Positions 44,313 through 53,522 of a stretch of DNA of 64,000 nucleotides are shown here, one piece after another. The notes beneath the pieces were generated by a model. The model was not told the DNA's origin, made no database searches, and worked only from the letters and a program-made list of their open reading frames with translations. The position numbers and the translations under genes were made by a program. Location: positions 1,442,739-1,506,738 of the forward strand of contig NZ_BMDA01000001.1 in the NCBI RefSeq assembly GCF_014635545.1, read 5' to 3'. The stretch is from Acinetobacter courvalinii (GTDB taxonomy: Bacteria; Pseudomonadota; Gammaproteobacteria; Pseudomonadales; Moraxellaceae). How positions within the stretch are numbered: position 1 is the first letter of the stretch; every line of letters starts with the position of its first letter.

Positions 44313-45470
44313 TTAGAAGCGATAACCCACACCTAGATAAGTAATAAGTGGATCAATATCGATTTTAGTGGTTGCATGAATAAGTTGGCTATTGGCATTT
44401 TGGTTGATTACTTTAATGGTTGCCTGATTATTCAGTTTGGCATAGGACAATGAACCAGTAGCGAACCAAGACTCATTCAGGTCGTAGTTAAACCCTAGTG
44501 AAACAATTGGTGCAATTGCATCATCCGCATCAACTTTAACAATCATTTTCCCGCTAGAAGGACGTCCTTCCAATGCCGCACCTGCTTGACCATCATGAAT
44601 ATTTTGAATCATATGTCCAGCAGCAATCAGGTCATTCTTAACACCATTATTGATTTTAATATTACTATAATGCGCATACAGTAAACCTGCACCAATGTAG
44701 GGTCTAAATTTATTCACCCCGGTTTTTCCAAAATGATAAGTTGCCTGAATTGCCGGCGTCCATGCCGTAGCTGTGGCTGCCTTATCATATTTATTTAAAT
44801 CCGTAATCAATAATCCATTTTTTAGATAGACATTTATATCCGGCGCGTTCGGATCATAGTCGGGGGTACCTGGGATATTTGGTAATGGATGGCCAATTGC
44901 TTCAAAAGGTGCATATACCGTTCCTTTACCTTTTAACTTTACTTTAGGGGGTATACCGCCAATCAGTTTCAATGAAACATTATCATTCACATAATAATCA
45001 AACATTAACCCCAAGGTATCAATATCATCAGCTTCAAGACCAGCATCTGATTGCCAATTTTCAATTCCTGAAATTTGCGCATCTCCCGTTATAGTTTTTA
45101 AAATTACATCCCTCTCCTCAGGTGTTTCACTTCCATCTAGATTCATCTTTATGATTTCATCTAAATATTTTGTTTTGATAATACTATTGTAGATAGTCAA
45201 ATCAAAACTATTAGGGTCTGTTTTCTCTAACTCAGCATATTTTGCGGTATCTACATTTTTGAGGATTGTATCTCCAGAAATCATACCGACATCTGCCACC
45301 GTTCCGTTTTTAACATTAGTATTAATATTAAAACGATTCGCTTTACCCTGAGGCATCACATGTAACCACCCTGCAGAAACAGAATAACGTTTAAATTCCT
45401 GCGCATAGCCCATATTGGTAAAAGCTAATAGACTTGTTGCTATTACAATTATTTTTACTGTTTTTTTCAT
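44313..45470 (-). CDS. OmpW-family outer-membrane protein, enlarged
   Basis: A 385-residue protein. Signal peptide ends at GYAQ. YSVSAGWLHVMPQG opens the barrel; PPKVKLKGKGT, FRPYIGAGLLYAHYSNIKI, WFATGSLSYAKL and the terminal GVGYRF are OmpW features. It is well over the usual ~210 residues, with about 100 extra residues after the first strand. OmpW barrels pass hydrophobic compounds. A CRP-like palindrome lies about 175 bases upstream. Confidence 0.8.
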   Translation of the reverse strand: MKKTVKIIVIATSLLAFTNMGYAQEFKRYSVSAGWLHVMPQGKANRFNINTNVKNGTVADVGMISGDTILKNVDTAKYAELEKTDPNSFDLTIYNSIIKTKYLDEIIKMNLDGSETPEERDVILKTITGDAQISGIENWQSDAGLEADDIDTLGLMFDYYVNDNVSLKLIGGIPPKVKLKGKGTVYAPFEAIGHPLPNIPGTPDYDPNAPDINVYLKNGLLITDLNKYDKAATATAWTPAIQATYHFGKTGVNKFRPYIGAGLLYAHYSNIKINNGVKNDLIAAGHMIQNIHDGQAGAALEGRPSSGKMIVKVDADDAIAPIVSLGFNYDLNESWFATGSLSYAKLNNQATIKVINQNANSQLIHATTKIDIDPLITYLGVGYRF

Positions 45471-45643
45471 TTTATTTTCATCCTGAAATTCATATTATCC
45501 GATCTGGCAATATGCTTTTTAAATATAGCACGATAATATTTTTATCAAAAAGTAAATTTTAGTTACTCATAAATATAGAAAAATTAAAAATACTCTCAAA
45601 AAAAATTAAAGATATATTTATAAATAAAATAAACATAATTGTA

Positions 45644-45657
45644 GTGATAAAAATCAC
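45644..45657. promoter_or_regulatory. CRP/FNR-like palindrome
   Basis: GTGATAAAAATCAC, perfect arms. Fits CRP TGTGA-N6-TCACA in one half and is one base per side away from FNR TTGAT-N4-ATCAA. Upstream of the OmpW-like gene. Confidence 0.5.
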
Positions 45658-45947
45658 AAAATATATAGAAAGAGAGTTTTAACTAGCGAAAATTATTGAT
45701 CAAACTTCATGAATCATTTATTTTCTTAGCTTCTAAGGTATTTTTATAATCTGTAAATATTAGTATTTTTAACATATTAATCCCATATATTAGAAAATAT
45801 TAACAATTAGAAATATTCAAGTTCATTATGTACAAACTCTTTCAGCATTTTCAGCAAATATTCGGAGATAAAAAGCATTTAATTCTAAAGTTTTAATTGA
45901 TAAATCTAAAACTATAAAAACTACTTCTCTCTTCATCAAGATAAAAT

Positions 45948-45984
45948 AAAGCGCTCAAAATCATTGATGAAGATGAGCGCTTTA
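45948..45984 (-). terminator. Rho-independent terminator
   Basis: AAAGCGCTC paired with GAGCGCTTT across an 18-base loop, past the stop of the 101-residue gene on the minus strand. Confidence 0.65.
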
Positions 45985-46015
45985 CAGTTAAGAGAGATCA
46001 ATATATGAAGATTAA

Positions 46016-46321
46016 TTAGTGCTCATAAATATTTTTATGTAATGTGCTTGAAAGCCAGTGGATAAAGCCTGTTTTATTCTTAAACTGCGGAGTATCGAAT
46101 AAATTTACATTCAACTCAAAATGATTAAAATTAATAAATTTATAGCTCCCGCCGCCTAAAGCAACCACATCGCTGTGTGGATATTTGAGCGTTTTTAGCG
46201 CTTCGCTAAAGAATAAGGCTTTAAGCGCTATCTCACTATTCTTGTGCGCCTGATAACTTTGGGACTGAAGGAATAAATCATATTCTTGATCTAAACGTGT
46301 CATGATTTGGGAAATAACCAC
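46016..46321 (-). CDS. Hypothetical 101-residue protein
   Basis: Starts at GTG with AAGGAG six bases upstream. A soluble protein with helical first half and VVALGGGSYKFINFNHFELNVNLF beta segment. No domain recognised. Confidence 0.6.
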   Translation of the reverse strand: MVISQIMTRLDQEYDLFLQSQSYQAHKNSEIALKALFFSEALKTLKYPHSDVVALGGGSYKFINFNHFELNVNLFDTPQFKNKTGFIHWLSSTLHKNIYEH

Positions 46322-46369
46322 TTTAGACTCCTTTATTATTGGAACACCTGTTATCGCATAGAAAACTAT

Positions 46370-46402
46370 AAAAGCCCACCTTTTGATGGACTTTTATAGT
46401 AT
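46370..46402 (-). terminator. Hairpin, probable terminator
   Basis: AAAAGTCCATC pairs with GGTGGGCTTTT using two G-T pairs. Follows the 64-residue membrane gene on the minus strand. Confidence 0.55.
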
Positions 46403-46415
46403 TAAATTGGTATGA

Positions 46416-46610
46416 CTAGTGCAGGCTTAACTCTTCATCTTTGGCAATCACGACCGAAGTGAGCATCGGAATTCCCAAGATCACCGGCACCATGATAATC
46501 CATAAATCCGTCGTTATATGACTTGAAAAGAAGAAATGGATAACCATGGCCACCAACGCCAATACACTCAACAATACACCCATGAATCGAACTGCAAATT
46601 TAATCAGCAT
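46416..46610 (-). CDS. 64-residue two-helix membrane protein
   Basis: Start set at the internal ATG after AGGA (six-base spacing). Helices GVLLSVLALVAMVIHFFF and LWIIMVPVILGIPMLTSVV, ending in an acidic tail. Divergent from the ABC exporter. No family recognised. Confidence 0.6.
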   Translation of the reverse strand: MLIKFAVRFMGVLLSVLALVAMVIHFFFSSHITTDLWIIMVPVILGIPMLTSVVIAKDEELSLH

Positions 46611-46805
46611 TTTTGATCCTATATAATTGTCAGTACACTTCATCAGTATACGCCTAGCATTTCGATCAAGATACCTGCTTTTATACAACCGATACATCAC
46701 AATAAGCCCCCATCCTTGCACCTGAGCTTTTCTCCTCTCTATTGCTGATTTTCTGCTATGCTACAGAACAAGCTGAATTAGTACTTGATATTAGAGGAAA
46801 CCGAA

Positions 46806-48653
46806 ATGCTGCGATGGTTTGAAAAGCTAGTCGATCCATACCCCACCAAAGACTTAAACAAACCATTACCTACGACCTTTTTTGCTTTCGTTTGGCAATC
46901 GACTCAAGGCATTCGCCCTTTTCTATTTTTACTGATTGCATGTACTGCTGCTGCAGCATGTTTTGAAGCTTTATTCTTTTCCTATATTGGTAAATTGGTC
47001 GACTGGCTCACCAAAAGTCAACCCAGCACCTTTTTACAAACCAATCAACAGAACTTAACCATTCTGATCAGCATTCTGTTTGCCAATATTTTCTTTGTCA
47101 GCCTGCAATCGATTATTAAACACCAAGTATTGTTCAGTAATTTTCCAATGCGTATGCGTTGGCGTTTTCATAATTTATTACTGCAACAAAGCCTGGACTT
47201 CTTCCATACCGATTTCGCTGGACGTCTTTCTGCCAAAGTCATGCAGACTGCACTGGCGGTACGCGAATTCTGGATGATTCTCGGGGACATGCTGGTTTAT
47301 GTACTGGTCTATTTTGTGACCATTAGTCTGGTCATGGGTGCAATTTCGCCAGTGCTGATTGTACCGCTGATTTTATGGTTAGCCTTATTTATTGGCATTG
47401 CCAGCTACTTTATTCCACGACTTGGCAAAATCTCCCAGCAACAGGCCGATGCGCGTTCCGTCATGACCGGTCGAGTTACCGACGCCTATACCAATATCCA
47501 GACAGTAAAACTCTTCGCTCATGCGGGTCGTGAAAGCCAATATGCCAAAGAGTCGATGCAGGAATTTATGGTGACCGTGTATAAGCAAATGCGTCTGGGG
47601 GTGAAATACCAGATCAGTATTCGTGTACTCAGCGCATTCCTGTTTATTAGTGTGATTGGAACCTCGGTCTGGCTTTGGACACAAGGTCAGGCAGCAATCG
47701 GGGTGATTGCTGCAACCACAGCGATGGTATTAAAATTGGACAGTCTGGCCGAATTCATCATGTGGCACATTACCATGCTGTTTGAAAATGTCGGTACCAT
47801 TCAGGACGGGATGAAAACTTTGGGCAAACCGATCCAGATTCAGGACAAGGAAAATGCCTCTGAGTTACAGGTACAGCACGGCGAGATTCGTTTTGAAGAT
47901 GTCAGCTTTGCTTATAACCAGAAGAATGTCATTGATCATTTTAACCTGACCATCAAACCGGGTGAGAAAATTGGGATTGTCGGTCGTTCCGGTGCGGGGA
48001 AATCGACACTGATTCAACTGTTGCTGCACTTCTATAACATCAACCAGGGTCGTATTTTGATTGACGGTCAAAATATTCATGATGTGACCCAAGATAGTTT
48101 ACGTGCCAATATTGCCTTGGTAACGCAAGATACCTCGCTGCTACATCGCACCGTCGCTGAAAATATTAAATACGGTCGCCCGAATGCAACTGAAGCTGAA
48201 ATTCAACAGGCGGTCAGAAAAGCCAAAGCGGAAGAGTTTATTCCGCAGCTAACAGATATGAAAGGTCGTGTTGGTTTTGATGCTTATGTGGGTGAACGTG
48301 GCGTGAAACTGTCGGGCGGACAACGTCAACGTATTGCCATTTCACGGGTTTTCCTAAAAGATGCACCGATTTTAATATTGGATGAAGCCACCAGTGCCCT
48401 TGATTCCGAGGTCGAAGCCGCAATTCAAAGCAGTTTAAATGACTTGATGGTTGGCAAAACGGTCATTGCAATTGCCCACCGTTTATCTACTATTGCTCAA
48501 ATGGATCGTCTCATTGTGCTGGATCAGGGCAGAATCGCAGAACAAGGCACACATGAGGAGCTGATTGCTCAGAATGGTTTATATGCTCAACTATGGAAAC
48601 GCCAGACAGGCGGTTTTCTGGTTGAACAACGGGTAACGCAGGACACAGAATAA
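46806..48653 (+). CDS. ABC exporter (fused membrane and ATPase domains)
   Basis: A 615-residue half-transporter of the ABCB/MsbA type working as a homodimer. Six helices in residues about 40-330, then Walker A GRSGAGKST, Q-loop VTQDTSLLH, signature LSGGQRQR, Walker B ILILDEATSALDSE and the switch His in IAHRLSTI. Start at the ATG after GAGG. Its stop overlaps the MaoC gene start by one base. Substrate unknown; lipid or drug export is typical. Confidence 0.92.
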   Translation: MLRWFEKLVDPYPTKDLNKPLPTTFFAFVWQSTQGIRPFLFLLIACTAAAACFEALFFSYIGKLVDWLTKSQPSTFLQTNQQNLTILISILFANIFFVSLQSIIKHQVLFSNFPMRMRWRFHNLLLQQSLDFFHTDFAGRLSAKVMQTALAVREFWMILGDMLVYVLVYFVTISLVMGAISPVLIVPLILWLALFIGIASYFIPRLGKISQQQADARSVMTGRVTDAYTNIQTVKLFAHAGRESQYAKESMQEFMVTVYKQMRLGVKYQISIRVLSAFLFISVIGTSVWLWTQGQAAIGVIAATTAMVLKLDSLAEFIMWHITMLFENVGTIQDGMKTLGKPIQIQDKENASELQVQHGEIRFEDVSFAYNQKNVIDHFNLTIKPGEKIGIVGRSGAGKSTLIQLLLHFYNINQGRILIDGQNIHDVTQDSLRANIALVTQDTSLLHRTVAENIKYGRPNATEAEIQQAVRKAKAEEFIPQLTDMKGRVGFDAYVGERGVKLSGGQRQRIAISRVFLKDAPILILDEATSALDSEVEAAIQSSLNDLMVGKTVIAIAHRLSTIAQMDRLIVLDQGRIAEQGTHEELIAQNGLYAQLWKRQTGGFLVEQRVTQDTE

Positions 48654-49093
48654 TGTTGTATTTAGAAGACCTTAATATTGGCGATCGTTTCATCAGCCGT
48701 GAATATGAAATGACACTAGAAGAAGTTAAGCAGTTTGCCAATCAATACGACCCACAACCCTTTCATACCGATGAGCAGGCTGCTGCCCAGCATCCTATTT
48801 TTCAAGGATTGGCAGCAAGTGGCTGGCACACCTCAGCCGTGACCATGCGACTTTGGACGGAATGCTTTCCGGTTGCTGGCGGCTTACTGGGAACAGAATC
48901 GAGTTTACGCTGGCCAAGACCGACACGTGCAGGAGATAAAATTCACGTTGAAGTTGAAATTACCGCAATCGTGCCGTCTAAAACCAAACCAGATCGCGGT
49001 ATCGTCAGCTACGTAACCCAAGCTTTGAACCAGCATGGTGATGTGCTATTAATATCAACAACCAAAATTATGGTGTTTAGAAAAGCAACTTAA
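48653..49093 (+). CDS. MaoC-like (R)-specific enoyl-CoA hydratase family protein
   Basis: A 146-residue hotdog-fold protein. DPQPFHTDEQAA carries the hydratase-2 Asp and His, followed by GLAASGWHT. Family members hydrate trans-2-enoyl-CoA. TAATG overlap with the ABC exporter means coupled translation, an odd pairing. Confidence 0.88.
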   Translation: MLYLEDLNIGDRFISREYEMTLEEVKQFANQYDPQPFHTDEQAAAQHPIFQGLAASGWHTSAVTMRLWTECFPVAGGLLGTESSLRWPRPTRAGDKIHVEVEITAIVPSKTKPDRGIVSYVTQALNQHGDVLLISTTKIMVFRKAT

Positions 49094-49221
49094 GACTTGG
49101 ACATTCAGTGACTGTTTTGTCCAACAATTTTTATGATTGATTATTTTATTTCATGTAAAGATGATTAAGACTTTAATGTTTAAAAGATATTGGCAAAATT
49201 GATGAGCGCCACGGAAAGCCC

Positions 49222-50247
49222 ATGAAAACAAGCACAACTCGTCAAGATCAAGGAATACCAGGCGTCTATGGCTTATTGCTATTAGATGTAGTTTCTCGCT
49301 GGGGATATAGCGATGAAACTTTATTTGCTCCATTTCATTTAACGAGTGAACAGCTGGCTGATCCGAACTATCGAATTCCAACACCGATTGCCAATGAATT
49401 GGTGAAGCATTCTTTGCGCCTGACTGGTGAAAGTACACTGGGTTTTCATCTCGGTACGCAAATGCGGATTTCCATTCATGGCTTTATCGGTTATGCCATT
49501 ATGACGGCACATGATATTACCGATGCCATTGCACTAGCCAGCCGCTTTATTCAATTACGCCTACCCTTTCTACAGTTATATTTTTCGACCTTCGGCCCTA
49601 AAGCCACTTTACAACTGCAGTGTGATATCGAAGTCGAACCTTTGCGCACCGAAATTATTCTAGGTCTGACCATTGGCATCATGACCATGGCCAGAGCGCT
49701 TACTGGCATAGAAGATTTAAGTGGTGAAGTGGATCTGGATTTCCCTGAACCGGCAGGCTTTGAAAAATATCGGGACAAACTCAGCAGCAGCATTCGTTTT
49801 AATCAACCGCATTTGATCTCGAGCTTTGATAAAAAATATCTGGGCCTGAAAATGGTCAATGCCGATCCGATTGCCAGCCAGATTGCTATTAACCAGTGTG
49901 AAACAGAATTGTCAGCACTTGGCGAACGTCGGCGTTTAGCGATGCGGGTGCGGGATATTCTGACCAATTCAGAGCAGCATTATCTCAGTATCGAAAGTGT
50001 GGCTGAACGCCTGCATATGTCCGACCGTACCTTGAAGCGTCAGTTAGCAGCAGAAGGCACCTCTTTTTCCACTTTAGTGGATGAAGTACGTTATCGTCAT
50101 GCGACCTCTTTACTTTCCAGAACGGATTATAGTCTGGAACAGATTGCAGATGAGCTTGGCTATTCTGACGTGGCAAACTTCAGTCGTGCCTTTAAGCGCT
50201 GGAGTGGCCGTAGCCCAAGTAACTGGCGCAAAGATCCATACTTATAA
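49222..50247 (+). CDS. AraC-family transcriptional regulator
   Basis: A 341-residue regulator of the OruR/ArgR-like type with an Arabinose_bd domain over residues 20-210. C-terminal double helix-turn-helix: SIESVAERLHMSDRTLKRQLAAEGTSF and YSLEQIADELGYSDVANFSRAFKRWSGRSPSNWR. This subgroup often controls lipid or lipase/esterase genes and amino-acid catabolism. Target here unknown; the MaoC/ABC pair is next door. Confidence 0.9.
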   Translation: MKTSTTRQDQGIPGVYGLLLLDVVSRWGYSDETLFAPFHLTSEQLADPNYRIPTPIANELVKHSLRLTGESTLGFHLGTQMRISIHGFIGYAIMTAHDITDAIALASRFIQLRLPFLQLYFSTFGPKATLQLQCDIEVEPLRTEIILGLTIGIMTMARALTGIEDLSGEVDLDFPEPAGFEKYRDKLSSSIRFNQPHLISSFDKKYLGLKMVNADPIASQIAINQCETELSALGERRRLAMRVRDILTNSEQHYLSIESVAERLHMSDRTLKRQLAAEGTSFSTLVDEVRYRHATSLLSRTDYSLEQIADELGYSDVANFSRAFKRWSGRSPSNWRKDPYL

Positions 50248-50334
50248 TAAGTTCAACGGCGAAAGCTTTTGTTTTTATTGAAAAGCATGTATAAACCAAA
50301 TAAAAATGATACGACAGATTGTTAAGGAGTTGTC

Positions 50335-50709
50335 ATGAATCATCCAGCAGAATTGAAATATGCACGTACGCATGAATGGGTAAGAATCGAGGGTGACCTC
50401 GTTGTGACTGGTATTACCGACCATGCACAAGATGAGTTGGGTGATTTGGTCTATGTGGAAACCCCAGCAGTGGGCAGTCATGTCACGGCAACTGAACAAG
50501 CCGGTATTGTTGAATCAGTTAAAACTGCCTCAGATATTCATGCACCTGTTTCAGGTACAGTCGTTGAGGTGAATAGTGATCTTGAAGATGATCCTGATTT
50601 TGTCAATGATGAACCTTATGGCAAGGGCTGGATTTACAAGATCAAACCGGACAATATGGCAGATGTAGAAAAACTACTTTCAAATAGTGAATACGAGTCA
50701 GGTTTATAA
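50335..50709 (+). CDS. gcvH: Glycine cleavage system H protein
   Basis: A 124-residue lipoyl carrier. Lys63 in ESVKTASD is the lipoylation site; [10 protein letters not shown] and GWIYKIKP are family segments. It shuttles the methylamine group between P, T and L proteins of glycine cleavage. Other gcv genes are not adjacent, unlike the usual gcvTHP operon. AAGGAG precedes the ATG and a strong terminator follows. Confidence 0.95.
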   Translation: MNHPAELKYARTHEWVRIEGDLVVTGITDHAQDELGDLVYVETPAVGSHVTATEQAGIVESVKTASDIHAPVSGTVVEVNSDLEDDPDFVNDEPYGKGWIYKIKPDNMADVEKLLSNSEYESGL

Positions 50710-50725
50710 TCGAATAGATCTGAAC

Positions 50726-50760
50726 AAAAAAGCCCGGTAGATTTGACCGGGCTTTTTTTT
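50726..50760 (+). terminator. Rho-independent terminator
   Basis: AAAAGCCCGGT stem with ACCGGGCTTTTTTTT. Ends gcvH. Confidence 0.92.
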
Positions 50761-51369
50761 AAATGAATGCATGTGGTGATACCTTGCAGCGCTCATACTT
50801 GCGTCTAAAATCTGAATTTGACGACACACATGCGATCAACTCACAGCTTAATCCTTGAAGCATCTTTTCGGCCAATTGGCTGAATCATTTTTTCTTTTCT
50901 CGCCAAACCGTCATCTTGAAAATTCGATAAATAAATAATCAAAATTTCTGCTACTTTTTTATGTAGAAAAGCACTCAACATTATATTTTTTTAATGTCAA
51001 ATTTCTCTGGCTGGTTACCTTTGTAACATCATGTGTCAATATTTTTGCCTAGTTTTTGACTGCTTTAATTTAATCTACATCTGTACTTTTTATAAATTGT
51101 AACTTTTGAAAACATTGTGCGTAAATTTCAATCATCAACCCGAGCATTTTTGCTGAAAAAAAACGCGCTTTTTTTAATAAAAAAATTAAGATTCATAGAG
51201 TTATTTTAAATTACATAAAATATACAAATAAAACACACAAACATAACAGTATTTTAAAAATCATTTGTGCTTGAATCTGTGACCTTATCAATCCCAAGAA
51301 TAGTCATTCATTTTTTTAGCTATTCAGTTGTGATTGCAAATTATGGATATGTAAGGACAGGCATCCATT
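50761..51369. other. Long putP upstream region
   Basis: About 600 bases with no convincing ORF. AT-rich with long A and T tracts. Probably holds the putP promoter and binding sites for the Lrp-type regulator encoded next to it; no clear palindrome stands out. Confidence 0.5.
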
Positions 51370-52866
51370 ATGAATTTTTCGAATCCCACAGTTGTTGTAT
51401 TCGTGGTGTATATCCTGGCCATGCTTGGCATCGGTTTATACGCCTATTTTTCTACTAAAAATCTTGATGATTATATTCTTGGAGGCCGAAGTTTAGGCAG
51501 TTTTGTAACCGCATTATCTGCGGGTGCATCAGACATGAGCGGTTGGTTACTCATGGGCCTACCTGGCGCTATTTACTTGACGGGTTTATCTGAATCGTGG
51601 ATTGCGATCGGTTTGATTATCGGTGCATGGCTGAACTGGTATTTGGTGGCTGGACGTTTACGTGTCCATACCGAAGTACAAAACAATGCCCTCACCTTAC
51701 CTGATTATTTTACTGGTCGTTTTGATGACCAGAAGAAAATCTTACGCGTCACTTCTGCATTGATTATTCTGGTATTTTTCGCAATTTATTGTGCTTCTGG
51801 CATGGTCGCTGGTGCACGTTTGTTTGAAACATTATTCCAATTGCCGTATAGCACAGCTTTATGGATCGGTGCATTTGCAACCATCGGCTATGTTTGTATC
51901 GGTGGCTTCCTTGCGATCAGCTGGACCGATACCTTCCAGGCTGGCTTAATGATTTTCGCATTATTACTCCTGCCAATTGTGACCTACATGTCTTTAGGTA
52001 TCGGCATGGAAGAGTTTACTGCTGTTGTTGAAAGTGTTCGCCCACATGCCTTTGATTTTGCGACAAATTTAAGTGTTGTTGCGATTCTTTCTGCAGCTGC
52101 ATGGGGCTTAGGCTATTTTGGTCAACCACATATTCTGGTCCGCTTCATGGCTGCTGATTCTGTGAAATCAATTCCAGCGGCTCGCCGTATTGGTATGACC
52201 TGGATGGTTTTATGCTTGGCGGGTGCAGTCGGTTCAGGTTTTATCGGTATTGCATACTTCCAGATGCATCCTGAATTTGCGGCAGCAGTAACAGCTAACC
52301 CTGAAACTGTGTTCATGGAATTGACCAAGATCTTATTCAACCCTTGGGTTGTAGGCGTCATTCTTGCTGCAATTTTATCGGCAGTCATGAGTACCTTGAG
52401 CTGTCAGTTACTGGTCTGTTCGAGTGCCTTAACTGAAGATTTGTACAAAGGCTTTATCCGTAAAAACGCGTCACAAAAAGAACTGGTTTGGATTGGTCGT
52501 GCCATGGTACTTGCAGTTGCAATGCTTGCACTGGTGCTTGCTCAGAACCCAGACAGTAAAGTACTTGGTCTCGTTGCTTACGCCTGGGCTGGTTTTGGCG
52601 CAGCATTCGGTCCATTGATTATTCTTTCATTGTTCTGGAAGCGTATGACCCTGAACGGCGCATTGGCAGGTATGGTTGTGGGTGCTGTAACCGTTATCCT
52701 TTGGAAAAACTTCTTCGGTGCTACTGGCATCTACGAAATTATTCCGGGCTTCGTTTTCGCCTTGATCAGTATTGTGGTGGTGAGCTTACTCGGTAAAGCG
52801 CCAAATGCTGCTGTAACCAGCCGCTTCGAACAAGCTGATGAAATTTATGCACGCGAAATGAAATAA
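51370..52866 (+). CDS. putP: Sodium/proline symporter
   Basis: A 498-residue inner-membrane solute:sodium symporter. DDYILGGRSLGSFVTALSAGASDMSGWLLMGLPGA is the PutP N-terminal signature, and QLLVCSSALTEDLYK the later one. Imports proline with sodium. Lies next to an Lrp-type regulator and putA, giving a complete proline-use locus. Confidence 0.95.
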   Translation: MNFSNPTVVVFVVYILAMLGIGLYAYFSTKNLDDYILGGRSLGSFVTALSAGASDMSGWLLMGLPGAIYLTGLSESWIAIGLIIGAWLNWYLVAGRLRVHTEVQNNALTLPDYFTGRFDDQKKILRVTSALIILVFFAIYCASGMVAGARLFETLFQLPYSTALWIGAFATIGYVCIGGFLAISWTDTFQAGLMIFALLLLPIVTYMSLGIGMEEFTAVVESVRPHAFDFATNLSVVAILSAAAWGLGYFGQPHILVRFMAADSVKSIPAARRIGMTWMVLCLAGAVGSGFIGIAYFQMHPEFAAAVTANPETVFMELTKILFNPWVVGVILAAILSAVMSTLSCQLLVCSSALTEDLYKGFIRKNASQKELVWIGRAMVLAVAMLALVLAQNPDSKVLGLVAYAWAGFGAAFGPLIILSLFWKRMTLNGALAGMVVGAVTVILWKNFFGATGIYEIIPGFVFALISIVVVSLLGKAPNAAVTSRFEQADEIYAREMK

Positions 52867-52881
52867 TTTTGCTGAAAAATT

Positions 52882-52909
52882 TAAGGGGCTTTCGAGCCCC
52901 TTTTTTTTA
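52882..52909. terminator. Rho-independent terminator
   Basis: AAGGGGCT stem, TTCG loop, AGCCCCTTTTTTTT. Ends putP and lies tail to tail with the Lrp gene. Confidence 0.9.
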
Positions 52910-52910
52910 T

Positions 52911-53402
52911 TTAAAATTTTGTCCGTGATTTAATTTTTATTTTCGAGCTGTCTTTCACCACCTGCATCACCGGATAACTACGGGTTTCCTTCACCCCTGG
53001 CAACTGCCATAAAATCTGTCCTGCAATGCGACGGAACTCCTCCATCCCCGCGCTACGCAATTTAATCAGAAAGTCAAAACCGCCACTGACCATATGACAT
53101 TCCACGATTTCAGGATACTGCGTGACTGCGTCAATAAAATCATCCAGTACATGCGGTGTGGTCTTATCCAGCAGCACTTCCACAAAGACCAGAAAATTGG
53201 CATTGAGCTTATTCGGATTCAGTTTCGCCTCATACCCCAAGATAAACTCATCCTTCGTCAATTTCTGCACGCGCGCCATCACTGCAGTCGGTGACAGGTT
53301 CACGAGTTCTGCCAATTTACTATTGGAAATCCTTCCATCTGTTTGAAGAATATCCAGAATTTTCAGATCAGTTCGATCTAATGTATAAATAGGGCCATTC
53401 AA
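52911..53402 (-). CDS. Lrp/AsnC-family regulator, probably of proline use
   Basis: A 163-residue regulator. N-terminal helix-turn-helix (LDRTDLKILDILQTDGRISNSKLAELVNLSP), then the RAM effector domain with VSGGFDFLIKLRS. It sits between putP and divergent putA, the arrangement of PutR-type regulators that activate putA with proline. Local context makes proline sensing likely. The C-terminal tail is basic. Confidence 0.88.
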   Translation of the reverse strand: MNGPIYTLDRTDLKILDILQTDGRISNSKLAELVNLSPTAVMARVQKLTKDEFILGYEAKLNPNKLNANFLVFVEVLLDKTTPHVLDDFIDAVTQYPEIVECHMVSGGFDFLIKLRSAGMEEFRRIAGQILWQLPGVKETRSYPVMQVVKDSSKIKIKSRTKF

Positions 53403-53522
53403 CTGAATTTTCCTCTAAAAAATAAGCAAATTATAGTGAGTTACTCGGGATTTATTCTGTAATCATAAATTATCTAAACCTCTCTGCTCAATATGTTTTA
53501 GAGATTGTTATTGGAATTTAGC

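Larger units (their letters stand above)
45471..46015. other. Intergenic, AT-rich, OmpW-like promoter region
   Basis: No ORF. Holds a GTGAT-N4-ATCAC palindrome and, at the right end, a GC-rich hairpin (AAAGCGCTC with GAGCGCTTT) that serves the 101-residue gene. Confidence 0.5.
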
